Part shown: piece by piece, positions 8,575 through 17,669 of the stretch
How the letters are laid out: each line of letters begins with the position of its first letter
Numbering within the stretch: position 1 is the first letter of the stretch
DNA from: Spartobacteria bacterium LR76
Lineage (GTDB): Bacteria > Verrucomicrobiota > Verrucomicrobiia > Chthoniobacterales > Terrimicrobiaceae
DNA length: 64,000 nt
Direction of reading: 5' to 3'
NCBI GenBank assembly: GCA_003054655.1
Contig: QAYZ01000013.1
Coordinates: 124,001 to 188,000 of the forward strand
The notes under the pieces: generated by a model
The model's database searches: none
Told to the model about the DNA's origin: nothing
The model's input: only the letters and a program-made list of their open reading frames with translations
Translations under genes and position numbers: made by a program

Positions 8575-8988
8575 CTATTTCTTCTTGCCCTTCGCACCCT
8601 TGGCGTCTTCCTGGCCGGGTTTCGGGCGCTTGGCTCCGTACTTGGAACGTCCACGACGGCGACCGTCAACCCCGAGGCTGTCGAGCGTACCGCGAACGAT
8701 GTGATAACGAACACCCGGCAGATCCTTCACACGTCCACCACGGACGAGAACGATCGAGTGTTCCTGAAGATTGTGTCCCTCGCCCGGAATGTAGGCGATG
8801 ACTTCCTGCCCGTTCGTCAAACGAACCTTGGCGACCTTGCGGAGGGCGGAATTGGGCTTCTTGGGCGTGCGGGTCATCACCTGCACGCAAACGCCGCGAC
8901 GCTGCGGGCACTTCACGAGCGCCGGCGACTTCGACTTCACAGTCACCTTGCTGCGTCCTTTGCGGACCAATTGATTAATAGTGGGCAT
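8575..8988 (-). CDS. rpsL: 30S ribosomal protein S12
   Basis: 137 aa, slightly longer than the usual 124 because of a Lys-rich tail ([15 protein letters not shown]). Decoding-centre protein. Recognised by [55 protein letters not shown] and [13 protein letters not shown]. The loop lysine of the TPKKPNSA segment is present, the streptomycin-sensitive form. First gene of a two-gene operon with rpsG; a promoter candidate lies about 95 bp upstream, and GAGGAAA in the leader may be the Shine-Dalgarno. Confidence 0.98.
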   Translation of the reverse strand: MPTINQLVRKGRSKVTVKSKSPALVKCPQRRGVCVQVMTRTPKKPNSALRKVAKVRLTNGQEVIAYIPGEGHNLQEHSIVLVRGGRVKDLPGVRYHIVRGTLDSLGVDGRRRGRSKYGAKRPKPGQEDAKGAKGKKK

Positions 8989-9081
8989 TGAGTAATCCGG
9001 TTTCCTCGGGTGAAACTCTGTGAGACGAAGAGCTGGCCGGTGCCAAGCCTCTTTTCTCCTCGGTTTGACGAGGGAGGGTAG

Positions 9082-9109
9082 ATACTAGGCAGGGAACACG
9101 GGGACGCAA
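9082..9109 (-). promoter_or_regulatory. Candidate promoter of rpsL-rpsG
   Basis: Read on the minus strand: TTGCGT (9109-9104), a 16-bp spacer, then TAGTAT (9087-9082). Both boxes match consensus at 4 of 6 positions. The start would lie about 85 bp before rpsL. Found by eye only. Confidence 0.4.
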
Positions 9110-9173
9110 GGAAAAAGTTGACGAACTTCTCCCGCCACCGTTCCGCTCTTTCGCTGGATGCGTAAGATCCTGA

Positions 9174-9200
9174 CCAGTCCGGCTTTATCTACCGGACTGG
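9174..9200 (-). terminator. Hairpin after the PEPCK gene
   Basis: CCAGTCCGG (9174-9182) and CCGGACTGG (9192-9200) form a perfect 9-bp stem with a 9-nt loop, 16 bp beyond the PEPCK stop. No T-run follows on the minus strand, so termination efficiency is uncertain. Confidence 0.45.
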
Positions 9201-9216
9201 CGGATCTATTGCAATC

Positions 9217-11070
9217 CTACAGACGGCAGATCAGCAGCTCGCGCTCGTAGACCATCTCCTTCGGCAGGTGGTCGTGCAGGTCGAGGAAGAGCTCTTCCTG
9301 GCCCAGCACTTCCTGCCGCCAGGCACCGCGATCGACGGCCTGAAGCTCCTCAAACTTCTCCTTCGGGAACTTCAGCCCCTCCCAGTCGAGGTCATCATAG
9401 CGAGGCTGCCAGCCGAGCGGGGTCTCCTTGGCAATGCCGCGACCGCGGGCGCGGTCGACGACCCAGCGCAGGACGCGCATGTTTTCGCCAAAGCCGGGCC
9501 AGAGGAACTTGCCGTCCTTGTCCTTGCGGAACCAGTTCACGTGAAAAACACGCGGCGTCTCGTTGAGCGTGCGCTGCATCTTGATCCAGTGGCGGAAGTA
9601 ATCGCCCATATGATACCCACAGAATGGCAGCATCGCCATCGGGTCGCGGCGCACCTTGCCGATCGTCCCGGCGGCCGCCGCCGTCATCTCGGAGCCCATC
9701 GTCGCCCCGATATAGACACCGGCGCTCCAGTTGAAGGCCTGAAAGATGAGCGGCATCGTGGTGGCGCGGCGTCCGCCAAAGATAATGGCGCTGATCGGTA
9801 CGCCCTCGGGATCTTCCCACGCGGGATCGATCGACGGGCACTGCGAGGCCGGGGCGGTGAAGCGCGCATTCGGGTGCGCCGCCTTCGTTCCCTTCTTGGC
9901 CCCGATGGCTGGCGTCCACTTCTTCCCCTGCCAGTCGAGGCAGGACTTCGGCGGCTCGTCGGTCATTCCCTCCCACCACACTCCGCCATCCGGCGTGAGC
10001 GCGACGTTGGTAAAGATCGTGTTCTTGGACAGCGACGCCATGGCGTTGGGATTCGTCTTGGCGGAGGTTCCCGGCGCTACGCCGAAGAAGCCTGCTTCCG
10101 GATTGATCGCCCGCAGGTGACCATGGGCATCCGGCTTCAGCCAGGCAATATCATCGCCGACCGTCCAGACCTTCCAACCCTGATCCTGGAAATGCTTCGG
10201 CGGGATGAGCATGGCAAAGTTCGTCTTGCCGCAGGCGCTCGGGAAAGCCGCCGCCACATAGGTCTTTTCCCCAGTCGGCGCCTCCACGCCGAGAATGAGC
10301 ATGTGCTCGGCCATCCAGCCTTCGTCGCGGGCCATGTTGGAGGCAATGCGCAGGGCGAAGCACTTCTTGCCCAGCAGCGCGTTGCCGCCGTAACCCGAGC
10401 CGTAGCTCCAGATCTCGCGGGTTTCCGGGAAATGGACGATGTACTTCTCCTTATTACACGGCCACGTCACATCGGCCTGGCCGGGCGCGAGCGGAGCGCC
10501 GACCGAGTGGACACACGGCACGACACGCTTGTTATTGGCGTCGATCTCGCGGAAGACCTCCAGCCCGATGCGCGCCATGATGCGCATATTGACGACCACG
10601 TACGGGGAATCGGTCAATTCCACGCCGATCTGCGACATGGGCGAGCCGATCGGCCCCATCGAGAAGGGCAGCACATACATCGTGCGCCCCTTCATGCATC
10701 CATCGAAAAGCCCCTTCAGCGTGCGGCGCATCTCAAAGGGGTTCACCCAGTTGTTCGTCGGCCCGGCATTGTCCTTGGACAGCGAGCAGATGAATGTGCG
10801 GTCCTCCACGCGGGCCACATCGGTCGGGTCGGACTTCGCGTAAAAGCAGCCCGGCCATTTCTCCTGGTTCAGGCGGGTGAAGGTTCCGGCCTCAACGAGC
10901 TGGTCGCAGAGCGCATCGTACTCTTCCTGTGAGCCATCCACCCAGTGAATGGCGTCGGGTTTTGTCAATGCAGCGATCTTGTCGATCCACTTGAGGAGGT
11001 GTTTGTTTTTGGCGAGGGGGCGGGAGCCGGCCCGTACAGCAGCCTTCCCTGGTTTCCGTGGGTTTTTCAT
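9217..11070 (-). CDS. pckG: Phosphoenolpyruvate carboxykinase (GTP)
   Basis: 617 aa from the ATG at 11070. Converts oxaloacetate + GTP to PEP + CO2 + GDP, the first committed step of gluconeogenesis, in the cytosol. GTP-type hallmarks: substrate-binding [20 protein letters not shown] (about 222-241), P-loop with the reactive Cys in [12 protein letters not shown] (277-288; Cys280), metal-binding GDDIAWLK (about 305-312) and EGMTDEPP further on. The family is about 600 aa, so it is full length. Monocistronic by position: hairpin behind, about 170 bp free ahead. Fits a heterotroph that makes sugars and glycogen from organic acids. Confidence 0.97.
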   Translation of the reverse strand: MKNPRKPGKAAVRAGSRPLAKNKHLLKWIDKIAALTKPDAIHWVDGSQEEYDALCDQLVEAGTFTRLNQEKWPGCFYAKSDPTDVARVEDRTFICSLSKDNAGPTNNWVNPFEMRRTLKGLFDGCMKGRTMYVLPFSMGPIGSPMSQIGVELTDSPYVVVNMRIMARIGLEVFREIDANNKRVVPCVHSVGAPLAPGQADVTWPCNKEKYIVHFPETREIWSYGSGYGGNALLGKKCFALRIASNMARDEGWMAEHMLILGVEAPTGEKTYVAAAFPSACGKTNFAMLIPPKHFQDQGWKVWTVGDDIAWLKPDAHGHLRAINPEAGFFGVAPGTSAKTNPNAMASLSKNTIFTNVALTPDGGVWWEGMTDEPPKSCLDWQGKKWTPAIGAKKGTKAAHPNARFTAPASQCPSIDPAWEDPEGVPISAIIFGGRRATTMPLIFQAFNWSAGVYIGATMGSEMTAAAAGTIGKVRRDPMAMLPFCGYHMGDYFRHWIKMQRTLNETPRVFHVNWFRKDKDGKFLWPGFGENMRVLRWVVDRARGRGIAKETPLGWQPRYDDLDWEGLKFPKEKFEELQAVDRGAWRQEVLGQEELFLDLHDHLPKEMVYERELLICRL

Positions 11071-11240
11071 CTCTGTGAGGTTCCCCGCAAATAAGCGAGA
11101 GCGCACGCAGATTGCAAACCTCAAATACCCTCCGCCAAAAACGCCTCATTCCCGGAACAACCCAGGTCTCGCCTAACCTAAGCAATCAGTTGCATTAGCC
11201 AGACAAGCCCGCCCGTTCGCCGTGTCACCGGGCGCGATCC

Positions 11241-11837
11241 TTAGTACATCCCGATGAATGAAGCCTCCCGGGGATAAGCGGTCGCGCACACTTTAGACAG
11301 CCGGCAAAAGAGAGTCGCCAGCCGCAGGGCCTCCTCCCGCGTGCGGGATTTCCAGCTCGGCAGCCTCACCCGACGCCCCAGGTTATCCTCTCCGAACGAC
11401 GCTCCATGCAGATCATAGACGACAAACGCATGCCCTGACCCATCTCTGCGGTAATACACGATCACCTGGGAGCGCCTGCCCGGCTGCCATCCCAGCCGCA
11501 TTTCCTCCGCCCTCATGCAGGCGTAGACCAGACAGCCATTCGGAAACGACGGCGTCTGCCCGGGTTCCATCGCACGCGTCGCGCCTACCGGCCTGCGGCC
11601 TCCATCCATCGACCAGATGCCGCCCCGCCAGCCCTCGTAGGTCACCAGGCCGCCGCGATACGGAAAGAGATATTGATAGATATTCCCATTGCGCACAATG
11701 CCGCGTGACTTCCCAAAAATGGGAGTGGCTTGATAGGCTTGAAAAGCAGGATCTGCACAGCCGGACCACAATACCCCCACCACTATCGCTAACACCACTC
11801 GTTCAAGCACCACGAATCGCGAGTACCGGCGACACAT
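11241..11837 (-). CDS. Putative lipoprotein of unknown function
   Basis: 198 aa from the ATG at 11837. The N-terminus is a hydrophobic stretch ending in VVGVLWSGC, a plausible but imperfect lipobox (Trp at -3). The body contains WRGGIWSMDGGRRP, CLVYACMRAEEMRLGW, VYYRRDGSGHAFVVYDL and repeated aromatic residues. A Cys (CLVYAC) and a His (GSGHAF) recall transglutaminase-like or papain-like cysteine peptidases that process peptides, but a full triad cannot be assigned. Stands alone between pckG and the alkA operon. Confidence 0.5.
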   Translation of the reverse strand: MCRRYSRFVVLERVVLAIVVGVLWSGCADPAFQAYQATPIFGKSRGIVRNGNIYQYLFPYRGGLVTYEGWRGGIWSMDGGRRPVGATRAMEPGQTPSFPNGCLVYACMRAEEMRLGWQPGRRSQVIVYYRRDGSGHAFVVYDLHGASFGEDNLGRRVRLPSWKSRTREEALRLATLFCRLSKVCATAYPREASFIGMY

Positions 11838-12134
11838 AGCACTCAAGAGAAGTTACTCAGCCTTTTTCTTTGTCAAGGGAGCCGCCAAAATTAAGCTTAA
11901 AAAACCTTAGATAATCCCCCTTGCAAATTCCACAGAACTCTAATCATCACCGATCCGCCTTTCGCACCAAGCCCCCGCAAGGAACACTCGGCTGAATAGC
12001 TTGTCCTTTTCAGCCAACGGCTTGCGCGCTCACCGCCCCCGGCTCAGATCCCCGCAACCCAGCCTGCCCGCCCCATCGCCCGGCGGGCGACCCGTCCACG
12101 CCGGGGTACGCAGATTTTTTCTCAAACCGGCGCG
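11838..12134. other. Intergenic region, no gene seen
   Basis: About 300 bp with lower GC near 11850-11950. The only structure noticed is a 7-bp inverted repeat GGCTGAA (11990-11996) / TTCAGCC (12009-12015). No open frame with codon bias typical of the window. It probably holds the promoter of the gene at 11241-11837 and the 3' end of the alkA operon. Confidence 0.5.
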
Positions 12135-12785
12135 TTAAATCGCCGGAGCACCGCCCTGGCCCGCAGCCTTCATCACGCGCCACAGATACAGCGTGACCAC
12201 GGTGCGATACGGCTGCCAGCGCTTGCCGTATTCCCTCAGCGCCCTGGGCTTCACCGGCTCCGCCAGCCCGTAGGCTCGGGTGAATCCCTGCCGCACGCCG
12301 AGGTCGTCCACCGGCAGGACGTCGGGACGCCCGAGCTTGAAAATGAGCAGCATCTCGACCGTCCACTGCCCGACGCCCCGCACTGCCGTAAGCCGCTCGA
12401 TGATCTCCTCATCGGTGAGCTTATGGATCTTTGCCGTCGTCGGCACCGTGCCGTCGATCACCTTGGCCGCGAGGTCGCGCAACGCCGCGATCTTGGCCCA
12501 CGAAAACCCCGCCGCACGAATCTCCTCGTCCGTCACCTCCGCGAGATCCTTCGCCGCCGGGAACTTCTTCCCCGGGAACAACTTCACAAAGCGCCCGAGG
12601 ATCACATCCGCCACGCGCCCGCTGAGCTGCTGGTTCGCAATCGCCCGCGCCAGCGACTCAAACAGGCTCTGCCGCCGCTCCTCCGCCCCGATCGACAACC
12701 GCCCATATTCGCGGATCAACCCGCGCATCACCGGATCAGCCTTGGCGAGGTATTTCTCAGCGGCGGGAAAGTCGAAAGTATTCAT
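12135..12785 (-). CDS. DNA-3-methyladenine glycosylase II (AlkA/HhH-GPD family)
   Basis: 216 aa. Removes alkylated purines from DNA in base-excision repair. The HhH-GPD core is clear: SLARAIANQQLSGRVADVI, helix-hairpin-helix RLTAVRGVGQWTVEMLLIF (about 130-148), then LPVDDLGVRQG with the catalytic Asp of the GPD motif. It lacks the N-terminal Ada-like domain of E. coli AlkA, as many short AlkA2/MAG-like enzymes do. The ATG overlaps the stop of the upstream membrane protein by 4 bp, so it is translationally coupled as the last gene of a three-gene operon. Confidence 0.9.
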   Translation of the reverse strand: MNTFDFPAAEKYLAKADPVMRGLIREYGRLSIGAEERRQSLFESLARAIANQQLSGRVADVILGRFVKLFPGKKFPAAKDLAEVTDEEIRAAGFSWAKIAALRDLAAKVIDGTVPTTAKIHKLTDEEIIERLTAVRGVGQWTVEMLLIFKLGRPDVLPVDDLGVRQGFTRAYGLAEPVKPRALREYGKRWQPYRTVVTLYLWRVMKAAGQGGAPAI

Positions 12786-13489
12786 CGTTTTCTGAAGTAA
12801 CGAATAATTCGACCGATCGCGGCGATAAGCCAGACGATCAAACAGACCGCCGTAACCGGCAAGCTCAGGACGGTCAGCAACAGAAGGATAAAGTAGCTCG
12901 CGTCGTGCACGCTACGATCCGCATCCCGCAGCCCTCCCATGATTTCAAAAACCACATGATGCAGGTTGAGCTGGACAAGGCTCGTGACGATAAGACCGAT
13001 CGGTAAAAGCAAGACGAAGGGAGACATCCACCCGAGACGGACAACCCGTGAAAGAAAGACCCCATACAGCGACAATCTCCACAATGCCACCAGGGCAAGA
13101 AACGCCAGATTGATCTCGTTACCAGTACGCATCCCGAAAACTTTCTCGACGGGAATGGCGTAAAAGATGGCTGGCAACGCAGTGTAAGTCACAAAGGTCA
13201 GAAACCTAAAATAGGATGGCGCGCCCGCCTTGATCGCCGCCACAGTGAGCCAAAGAACCGCAGCGAGAACAAAGACATAGATAACAGAACCCACCCCGAG
13301 GTGCTGGAGCAGCCGCGCTCGATCGTCGTCCCAATAGCGTCCCATGCCGACGATCCAGGTTACCACCAGACCAAGCGCCAGATCCCTGCCGCCAAACGCT
13401 GCAATGTCGCTGGAATCAAAGCGAAACGTCACCACCCGACCCATCCGGCGCATGGCCGCGATCCATTCGGAAACTTGCATTTGCATCAT
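12782..13489 (-). CDS. Multi-pass membrane protein of unknown function
   Basis: 235 aa from the ATG at 13489; a frame extension exists, but this start gives an exact overlap with the stop of the radical SAM gene. After a soluble start (MGRVVTFRFDSSDIAAFGG) there are about five or six transmembrane helices, e.g. LGVGSVIYVFVLAAVLWLTV, FVLLLPIGLIVTSLV and FILLLLTVLSLPVTAVCLIV. It carries MGRYWDDDRARLLQHLG between helices, recalling Yip1-like bacterial membrane proteins. The end KR tail overlaps alkA by 4 bp. Position between radical SAM and DNA repair genes gives no clear function. Confidence 0.7.
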   Translation of the reverse strand: MMQMQVSEWIAAMRRMGRVVTFRFDSSDIAAFGGRDLALGLVVTWIVGMGRYWDDDRARLLQHLGVGSVIYVFVLAAVLWLTVAAIKAGAPSYFRFLTFVTYTALPAIFYAIPVEKVFGMRTGNEINLAFLALVALWRLSLYGVFLSRVVRLGWMSPFVLLLPIGLIVTSLVQLNLHHVVFEIMGGLRDADRSVHDASYFILLLLTVLSLPVTAVCLIVWLIAAIGRIIRYFRKR

Positions 13490-14802
13490 TGTCTTCTGTG
13501 TCGCAGGCACGCCCGCAGGTTGGCTTTTCGCTGCGCCGTACGCGCGGGGGTGTATACTTCCGACATCAGCCAGCGGAAGCCTTCTTCCAGTTGCCGCTCG
13601 GACATACGGGCGGGCCTGAAATTAAGATCAAACAATGTGTACTTCCGCCAGTTTACAGGCCGGTGCAGACGCCCCTCCCGATCGAGCGCACGGTGAAGGT
13701 CCGTACCAGGAAAAGGTGTGAGCAGCGTGATCTGCATCTCGGAGAGGCCCAATCCGTCGGAAAACTCCAACGTCCTTTCGAAGATGGATTCATCATCGTG
13801 ATCGAAACCGAGAATGAAGCATCCGTTTACCGAAATGCCTGCATCCTGGATACGAGCAATTTTCTCTCGGTAGAGGTCGAACTGCCTGAGCTTCCAGTCG
13901 CGCCGTTCCACTCCGCCAAGACTTATCGGGCTCGCAGATTCCAGGCCAATCAACAACTGCGCACAGCCGGAGTCCGCGAGGTCATCCAGCAAAGCCGGGT
14001 CATCCGCCACGGAAATGTCGGTTTCGGTGAACCAATGAATCGAATAAGAGCCCAGGAGTTTGACAAGCTCCCGCGACCACGCCTTGTCGACGAATGTATT
14101 GTCGTCGGCGAGCTCCAGAAAGGGCTTGGGCCATATCTCCATGATGGCATCGAGATCCCGGCGGATATGGGCGAGGGACTTCTTACGGTAATCGCTCAGC
14201 AGTCGCGAGGCGGCGCAGAAGTGGCAATGCCACGGGCAACCGCGGGCCGTCTGAATGGTCAACCGGTTGTATCTTTCAATATCCAGCAGATCGTAGCGAG
14301 GCAAAGGCGGGTCGGAGAGAGCATTGGACGCACGAGCTGCATGGTACGTCTTTTGGAGAGCCCCTCGTCGCAGATCATCCAGCAGCGTTTGCCAGACCGG
14401 CTCACCCTGCCCCACAACGACAGCATCCACATGCCTCGATGCTTCCTCGGGCATGGCGGTCGCATGCAGCCCGCCCAACACCACTCGCACCCCCTCCGAC
14501 CTTAGCCTCTCCGCCAGATCGTAAGCATCCTCGATGCGGGCTGTGAGAGAGGATATCGCCACCAGGTCAAAATTCTCTTTCGCGATCTCCGTTGCCGCCA
14601 CCTCACAGGGCACATCATCCATCTCGCGATAAACGACTTCCGTTCCCTCTGGACACAGGCCGGCCAGTGTCAAAAGCCCGAGACTCGGAAGCGAAGCGAT
14701 GACACGGCTGCGCTCGACAAAACCCGGCAGCGTAAGCCCGAGTTCCAACAAGGCGGGATCGTGTACCCGCACTCCACTCATCGCGAGAAACAGAATTTTC
14801 AT
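13486..14802 (-). CDS. B12-binding-domain radical SAM protein
   Basis: 438 aa from the ATG at 14802. The N-terminal 140 residues form a cobalamin-binding-like Rossmann domain (DLVAISSLTARIEDAYDLAE, VVLGGLHATAMPEEA, DAVVVGQGE). The radical SAM core begins at about 180 with GCPWHCHFCAAS, the CxxxCxxC cluster motif (about Cys189, 193, 196), followed by ADDNTFVD and GCAQLLIGLES. The family includes methyltransferases and ring-forming enzymes acting on lipids or secondary metabolites (e.g. hopanoid methylases); the substrate here is unknown. First gene of an operon with a membrane protein and AlkA, all with 4-bp overlaps. Confidence 0.85.
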   Translation of the reverse strand: MKILFLAMSGVRVHDPALLELGLTLPGFVERSRVIASLPSLGLLTLAGLCPEGTEVVYREMDDVPCEVAATEIAKENFDLVAISSLTARIEDAYDLAERLRSEGVRVVLGGLHATAMPEEASRHVDAVVVGQGEPVWQTLLDDLRRGALQKTYHAARASNALSDPPLPRYDLLDIERYNRLTIQTARGCPWHCHFCAASRLLSDYRKKSLAHIRRDLDAIMEIWPKPFLELADDNTFVDKAWSRELVKLLGSYSIHWFTETDISVADDPALLDDLADSGCAQLLIGLESASPISLGGVERRDWKLRQFDLYREKIARIQDAGISVNGCFILGFDHDDESIFERTLEFSDGLGLSEMQITLLTPFPGTDLHRALDREGRLHRPVNWRKYTLFDLNFRPARMSERQLEEGFRWLMSEVYTPARTAQRKANLRACLRHRRQ

Positions 14803-14890
14803 CACGAATCTCAGTGCCGCTACGACTCAGACCTACTGAGCCAAATGGCTTCCCAGGGCTGGCACCACGATTTCCCGTCTCATTCCCGAG

Positions 14891-15673
14891 TTAATTTCCA
14901 AGGAGCCTTTCCCGATAGTCGTAGAGTCGCGCAAACTGGCCATCGTCCAGAACTCCAACATAGGTCGCACCAGGTTCAAAAATGGCTTCCGGTATGGTCG
15001 TCGGCACACATCCTACTCCCACCTTATAGCTGAAATTCCCATCAGCCCAGGGGTCAGCGTATCCACTTTTCAGTGATGTCTTTTTCCCGCCCAGATTCAA
15101 ATACCCGTCTCCATCACGATCGACTCCAAACAGCAAAGGAGCCCCCCATGGCGACAGCACCTCTTTATCGCTCACCCGAATACGTCCTCTTTTCCGCTCG
15201 TAGGAATAATAGAACAGCTCCGGATATGTCTTCAGATAGGCAATAAATCCGCTCGGATCGATCTGCTCATCCCCTCCCACCCACGTGATGCTTTCGCGAT
15301 GGTCTCGCACATATTTTTGCAAAAGGTGACTGAGCAACTGGGAGCCTTGAAACCACTCCTCCCTCATCGAGTCATCGGCGCTTCTCTTTTTTAAAGTCGA
15401 ATACTCCGGGTAGTACAATGAATATCCCATCATCGGAAGAGCCAGCACCAGAGCAAGGATCGAAACCCCTCTTCCTGATCGCCGAAACAGGAGAATCACG
15501 GCGTAAATGCCAACTCCCCAAGCCAAAAGTACCGCAGGCCAATAAAGCAACTGCAGAAATAGATACCCCCAGTCGGGGGCCCAGCCATAATTGACCTTGA
15601 AGCTCTGGGTGGAAGCATTCCATCCAAAGTAAATCAAACTAAGCAATGCGGCGGGGATCAGCGAGGCTCGCAT
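14891..15673 (-). CDS. Membrane-anchored hypothetical protein
   Basis: 260 aa. Three predicted transmembrane helices in the first 100 residues (SLIPAALLSLIYFGW, LQLLYWPAVLLAWGVGIYAV, SILALVLALPMMGYSLYY), then a soluble domain of about 160 residues, probably periplasmic. That domain contains LSPWGAPLLFGVDRDGDGYL, whose DxDGDG loop looks like a calcium-binding turn, and GYADPWADGNFSY; the layout recalls the C-terminal fold of major pseudopilins. No known function. Starts 30 bp from a perfect 12-bp inverted repeat. Confidence 0.6.
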   Translation of the reverse strand: MRASLIPAALLSLIYFGWNASTQSFKVNYGWAPDWGYLFLQLLYWPAVLLAWGVGIYAVILLFRRSGRGVSILALVLALPMMGYSLYYPEYSTLKKRSADDSMREEWFQGSQLLSHLLQKYVRDHRESITWVGGDEQIDPSGFIAYLKTYPELFYYSYERKRGRIRVSDKEVLSPWGAPLLFGVDRDGDGYLNLGGKKTSLKSGYADPWADGNFSYKVGVGCVPTTIPEAIFEPGATYVGVLDDGQFARLYDYRERLLGN

Positions 15674-15703
15674 GGTCGATCTCGAACGATATTCCCGCTA
15701 TCA

Positions 15704-15733
15704 GGAAAAGGTCTTAATCCAAAGACCTTTTCC
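15704..15733 (-). terminator. Perfect 12-bp inverted repeat between glmS and the next gene
   Basis: GGAAAAGGTCTT (15704-15715) and AAGACCTTTTCC (15722-15733) with a 6-nt loop, 21 bp after the glmS stop. The stem itself ends in T-rich sequence, so it may serve as the glmS terminator. It also sits just upstream of the gene starting at 15673 and could be an operator. Confidence 0.45.
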
Positions 15734-15754
15734 CTCGCCATAATGACTCGCCAC

Positions 15755-17602
15755 CTACTCCACCGTCACGCTCTTGGCGAGGTTGCGCGGCTTGTCGACG
15801 TCGCAGCCGAGTTCGGCGGCGATGTGGTAGGCGAGCAACTGGAGCGGGATCGAGGCGAGGATCGGGGTGAGGTAATCGGGCGACTGCGGGATTCGGATGA
15901 CATCGTCGGCCACCTTGTCGAGGTGGTCGGCGCCTTCCGTGCCGATGGCGATCACCGGACCCTTGCGAGCCTTGACCTCCTCGATATTGCTCACGTTCTT
16001 CTCAAAGACCGCGTCTCGCGGCGCGATGAAGACCGACGGCGTCACCTCGTTGACCAGGGCGATCACCCCATGCTTCAGCTCGGCGCTCGGGTAGCCCGAG
16101 GCGGCGATGTAGCTGATTTCCTTGAGCTTGAGCGCACCCTCCAGGGCGATCGGGTAGTTCGCCTGACGTCCCATGAAGAGGAAGTTTGGCGCTTTCGCGT
16201 ATTTCTTCGCGATGGCGGCCACCTGGGCGTCGAGTTCCAAAGTCTGCGCAACGAGAGTTGGAAGGCGCTCGAGGTTGGCGAGAATTTCCAGCCCCTCGGC
16301 ATAGCTAAGGTAACGAATGCGACCCAGCAGGGTCGCCAGCAGCGTCATGATGGTGAGCTGGGAGGTGAAGGACTTCGTCGCCGCCACGCCGATCTCCGGC
16401 CCGGCGTGCATATAGACGCCGCCATCGCTTTCGCGGGCAATCGTGCTTCCGACGCTGTTGCAGATGCCGAGCGTACGGTGGCCCTTGCGCTGACTCTCCC
16501 GCAGAGCCGCCAGCGTATCCGCCGTCTCGCCGCTCTGGCTGATGACAAAAACCAGCGTGTCGCGGTCGGTCGGCAGGTTGCGATAGCGCAGCTCGCTGGC
16601 AAACTCGCACTCCACCGGGATGTGTGCGAGCGACTCGATAAGGTACTCGCCCACCATCGCCGCGTGAAACGCCGTGCCGCAGCCGCAAAGAATGATGCGC
16701 TCGACGGAACGCAGGTCGGCGTTCGTCATGTTCAGGCCGCCCAGCTTGGCCGTCGCCTCCTCGGGCGAAAGACGCCCGCGCATCGCGTCGCGCACGGAGT
16801 TGGGCTGCTCGTAGATCTCCTTGAGCATGTAGTGGGGGTACGTCCCCTTGTCGACATCCTCGGCGGAGAACTCGACCTTGCTCACCTGGAAGCTCACGTC
16901 CGACCCGGCCAGCGTGGAGATATCAAACCCATCCTCGCGCAGAGCCACGATCTCGTAGTCGTTCAGGTACACCGCCTCGCGGGTATGCGCCACGATCGCG
17001 CTCACGTCGCTGGCGAGGAAATGCTCGCCCTTGCCGATGCCGACGACCAGCGGACTCCCCCGCCGCGCCCCCACCAGCACGCCGGGCAACGCCGTGTGCA
17101 GGACCCCGATGCCATACGTACCGATCACCTGCCGCAGGGCTTCGCGCACTGCGGTGACGAGTCCCGCCTGGCTGATGTCGCCATTGCGCTCAAAGGCATC
17201 GCCGATGAGATGCGCCAGCACCTCGGTATCCGTCTGGGATTTGAAAACATGGCCCCGCTCCTCAAGCTGTTCGCGGAGGGTCTGGTAATTCTCGATCACG
17301 CCATTGTGCACGATGACGAGCTTGCCGCTCTGGTCGTAGTGCGGATGGGCGTTCTCATTGGTCACCCCGCCATGCGTGGCCCAGCGCGTGTGGCTGATGC
17401 CGATGCGGCCATGCACCGGCGACTCGCCGATGACCCGGGCGAGTTCCGCGATGCGGCCCACCGATTTGCGGACCTCGATGCCATGACCGTTGAGCGTTGC
17501 CACCCCGGCGGAATCGTATCCACGGTACTCCAACCTGCGCAGGCCGTCCAAAAGAACGGGCACCGCCTCAGCCTTGCCAACGTATCCAACAATTCCGCAC
17601 AT
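15755..17602 (-). CDS. glmS: Glutamine-fructose-6-phosphate aminotransferase (isomerizing)
   Basis: 615 aa, full length. Makes glucosamine-6-phosphate from fructose-6-phosphate and glutamine, the entry to UDP-GlcNAc, peptidoglycan and LPS. N-terminal Ntn-type glutaminase: MCGIVGYVG (the Cys becomes the nucleophile), RLEYRGYDSAGVA, HTRWATHG. Two SIS domains follow from about 290: CGCGTAFHA, SQSGETADTLAALRES, GVAATKSFTSQ, and later LKEISYIAASGYPSAELKHG. Ends in the family signature NLAKSVTVE. Divergent from glgC, with 67 bp between the start codons, so the two promoters must be close or overlapping. Confidence 0.98.
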   Translation of the reverse strand: MCGIVGYVGKAEAVPVLLDGLRRLEYRGYDSAGVATLNGHGIEVRKSVGRIAELARVIGESPVHGRIGISHTRWATHGGVTNENAHPHYDQSGKLVIVHNGVIENYQTLREQLEERGHVFKSQTDTEVLAHLIGDAFERNGDISQAGLVTAVREALRQVIGTYGIGVLHTALPGVLVGARRGSPLVVGIGKGEHFLASDVSAIVAHTREAVYLNDYEIVALREDGFDISTLAGSDVSFQVSKVEFSAEDVDKGTYPHYMLKEIYEQPNSVRDAMRGRLSPEEATAKLGGLNMTNADLRSVERIILCGCGTAFHAAMVGEYLIESLAHIPVECEFASELRYRNLPTDRDTLVFVISQSGETADTLAALRESQRKGHRTLGICNSVGSTIARESDGGVYMHAGPEIGVAATKSFTSQLTIMTLLATLLGRIRYLSYAEGLEILANLERLPTLVAQTLELDAQVAAIAKKYAKAPNFLFMGRQANYPIALEGALKLKEISYIAASGYPSAELKHGVIALVNEVTPSVFIAPRDAVFEKNVSNIEEVKARKGPVIAIGTEGADHLDKVADDVIRIPQSPDYLTPILASIPLQLLAYHIAAELGCDVDKPRNLAKSVTVE

Positions 17603-17669
17603 AACTTTTTAGGATCGTGACAAGAGCCACACAGCCGGGCAAGATGCAATTCCCGTTTCCTCTCTCGCG

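Noticed and set aside
15743-17620. Open frame of 625 codons opposite glmS
   Set aside because: glmS is unmistakable on the minus strand; the opposite frame has no recognisable motifs and reflects GC bias at third positions.
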